64,000 nt of DNA from Faecalicatena sp. Marseille-Q4148 (GTDB taxonomy: Bacteria; Bacillota; Clostridia; Lachnospirales; Lachnospiraceae): positions 1,686,046 through 1,750,045 of the forward strand of contig CP073692.1 of NCBI GenBank assembly GCA_018228665.1. Direction: 5' to 3'. Below the pieces are notes generated by a model. That model worked only from the letters and a program-made list of their open reading frames with translations, was not told the DNA's origin and did no database searches. Made by a program: the position numbers and the translations under genes. This document shows, in pieces, positions 63,838-64,000 of this stretch. Every line of letters starts with the position of its first letter. Position 1 is the first letter of the stretch.

Positions 63838-64000
63838 CTATTCTAATACGTCCGCAAAGCTCTTTGTAATTAGCTGTGGTCTTGTAATAATGGAGCCGAC
63901 CACTACGCTGTATGCGCCCAGTTCAATAACTCTTTTTACTTTTTCAGGCGTATTAATATTTCCCTCTGCAATAACAGGATGTTTTGCCTTTGCCAATACT
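63838..64000 (-). CDS. nanE: ManNAc-6-phosphate 2-epimerase, C-terminal part only
   Basis: 54 residues are inside the window: [20 protein letters not shown], then [18 protein letters not shown] and a stop. The GNI/VVVGSxITRP phosphate-binding loop identifies the NanE TIM barrel. First visible gene of the nan operon; the operon promoter lies to the right of the window. A short hairpin (TCTCCGT/ACGGAGA) follows the stop in the nanE-nanA gap. Confidence 0.92.
   Translation of the reverse strand, partial: VLAKAKHPVIAEGNINTPEKVKRVIELGAYSVVVGSIITRPQLITKSFADVLE

Noticed and set aside
1..64000. CRISPR array, prophage or integrated conjugative element
   Set aside because: No regularly spaced repeats, no integrase, and no run of phage or conjugation genes; only two simple insertion elements were found.

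Overview
The window looks like a chromosomal segment of a spore-forming, strictly anaerobic gut Firmicute of the Lachnospiraceae type. The pointers are a SpoIIAA-like STAS protein, two glycyl radical enzymes with their activases, maturation genes for [FeFe]-hydrogenase, T-box control of aminoacyl-tRNA synthetases, strong AGGAGG ribosome binding sites and low-to-moderate G+C. This is inferred from gene content; I could not run a taxonomic search. Most genes lie on the minus strand. No rRNA gene, tRNA gene or CRISPR array was seen.

Layout. 1-8049 (minus) is a housekeeping run: valS, an LTA-synthase-like membrane sulfatase, folC, a 44-residue ORF, a TPR membrane protein and the start of a spoIIAA-like gene. 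8084-9981 holds an IS91-like element lying between valS and a T-box leader with its own promoter. 10138-12583 carries an anchored protein, a GNAT acetyltransferase and an M42 peptidase. 12757-20642 is one operon: a peptide ABC transporter (BCDFA), an M14 carboxypeptidase and an RpiR regulator. 20966-23732 has a PadR pair and the biotin genes birA-bioY behind a BirA-type operator. 23782-28291 has a cluster of NifX-like, ferredoxin-containing MinD-like and DUF134 proteins, diverging from a Crp/Fnr regulator. 28343-36774 has thioredoxin, a GH31 glycosidase and a second peptide ABC transporter behind a structured leader.

36965-43828 holds anaerobic metabolism: nrdD-nrdG (class III ribonucleotide reductase, with a redoxin domain fused to NrdD) and a glycyl radical enzyme/activase pair resembling trans-4-hydroxyproline dehydratase. 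43843-45770 has a plus-strand promoter, a compact multi-helix RNA-like element of unknown identity and a DDE insertion sequence. These sit directly in front of the hydrogenase maturation operon (TM1266-like regulator, hydE, hydG, hydF; 45794-49825). 49890-51895 is an amino-acid-dehydrogenase-like gene under a textbook MerR-type promoter, followed upstream by its merR gene. 52049-53044 is rplM-rpsI; 53262-54658 is a GH13 enzyme; 55100-56197 is an HD-domain/flavin-reductase fusion; 56296-59069 is a tyrosine T-box operon (NUDIX, small P-loop kinase, tyrS). 59049-64000 is a sialic acid catabolic operon (nanE, nanA, sodium symporter, nanQ, nanK, rpiR).

The parts work together as a fermentative lifestyle: uptake and cleavage of peptides, use of host sialic acid and probably hydroxyproline, hydrogen metabolism, and oxygen-independent DNA precursor synthesis. 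The least explained items are the structured element at 43880-44036, the displaced T-box upstream of valS, the three-hairpin leader of the second peptide transporter, and the in-frame HD/flavin-reductase fusion with an internal ribosome binding site.
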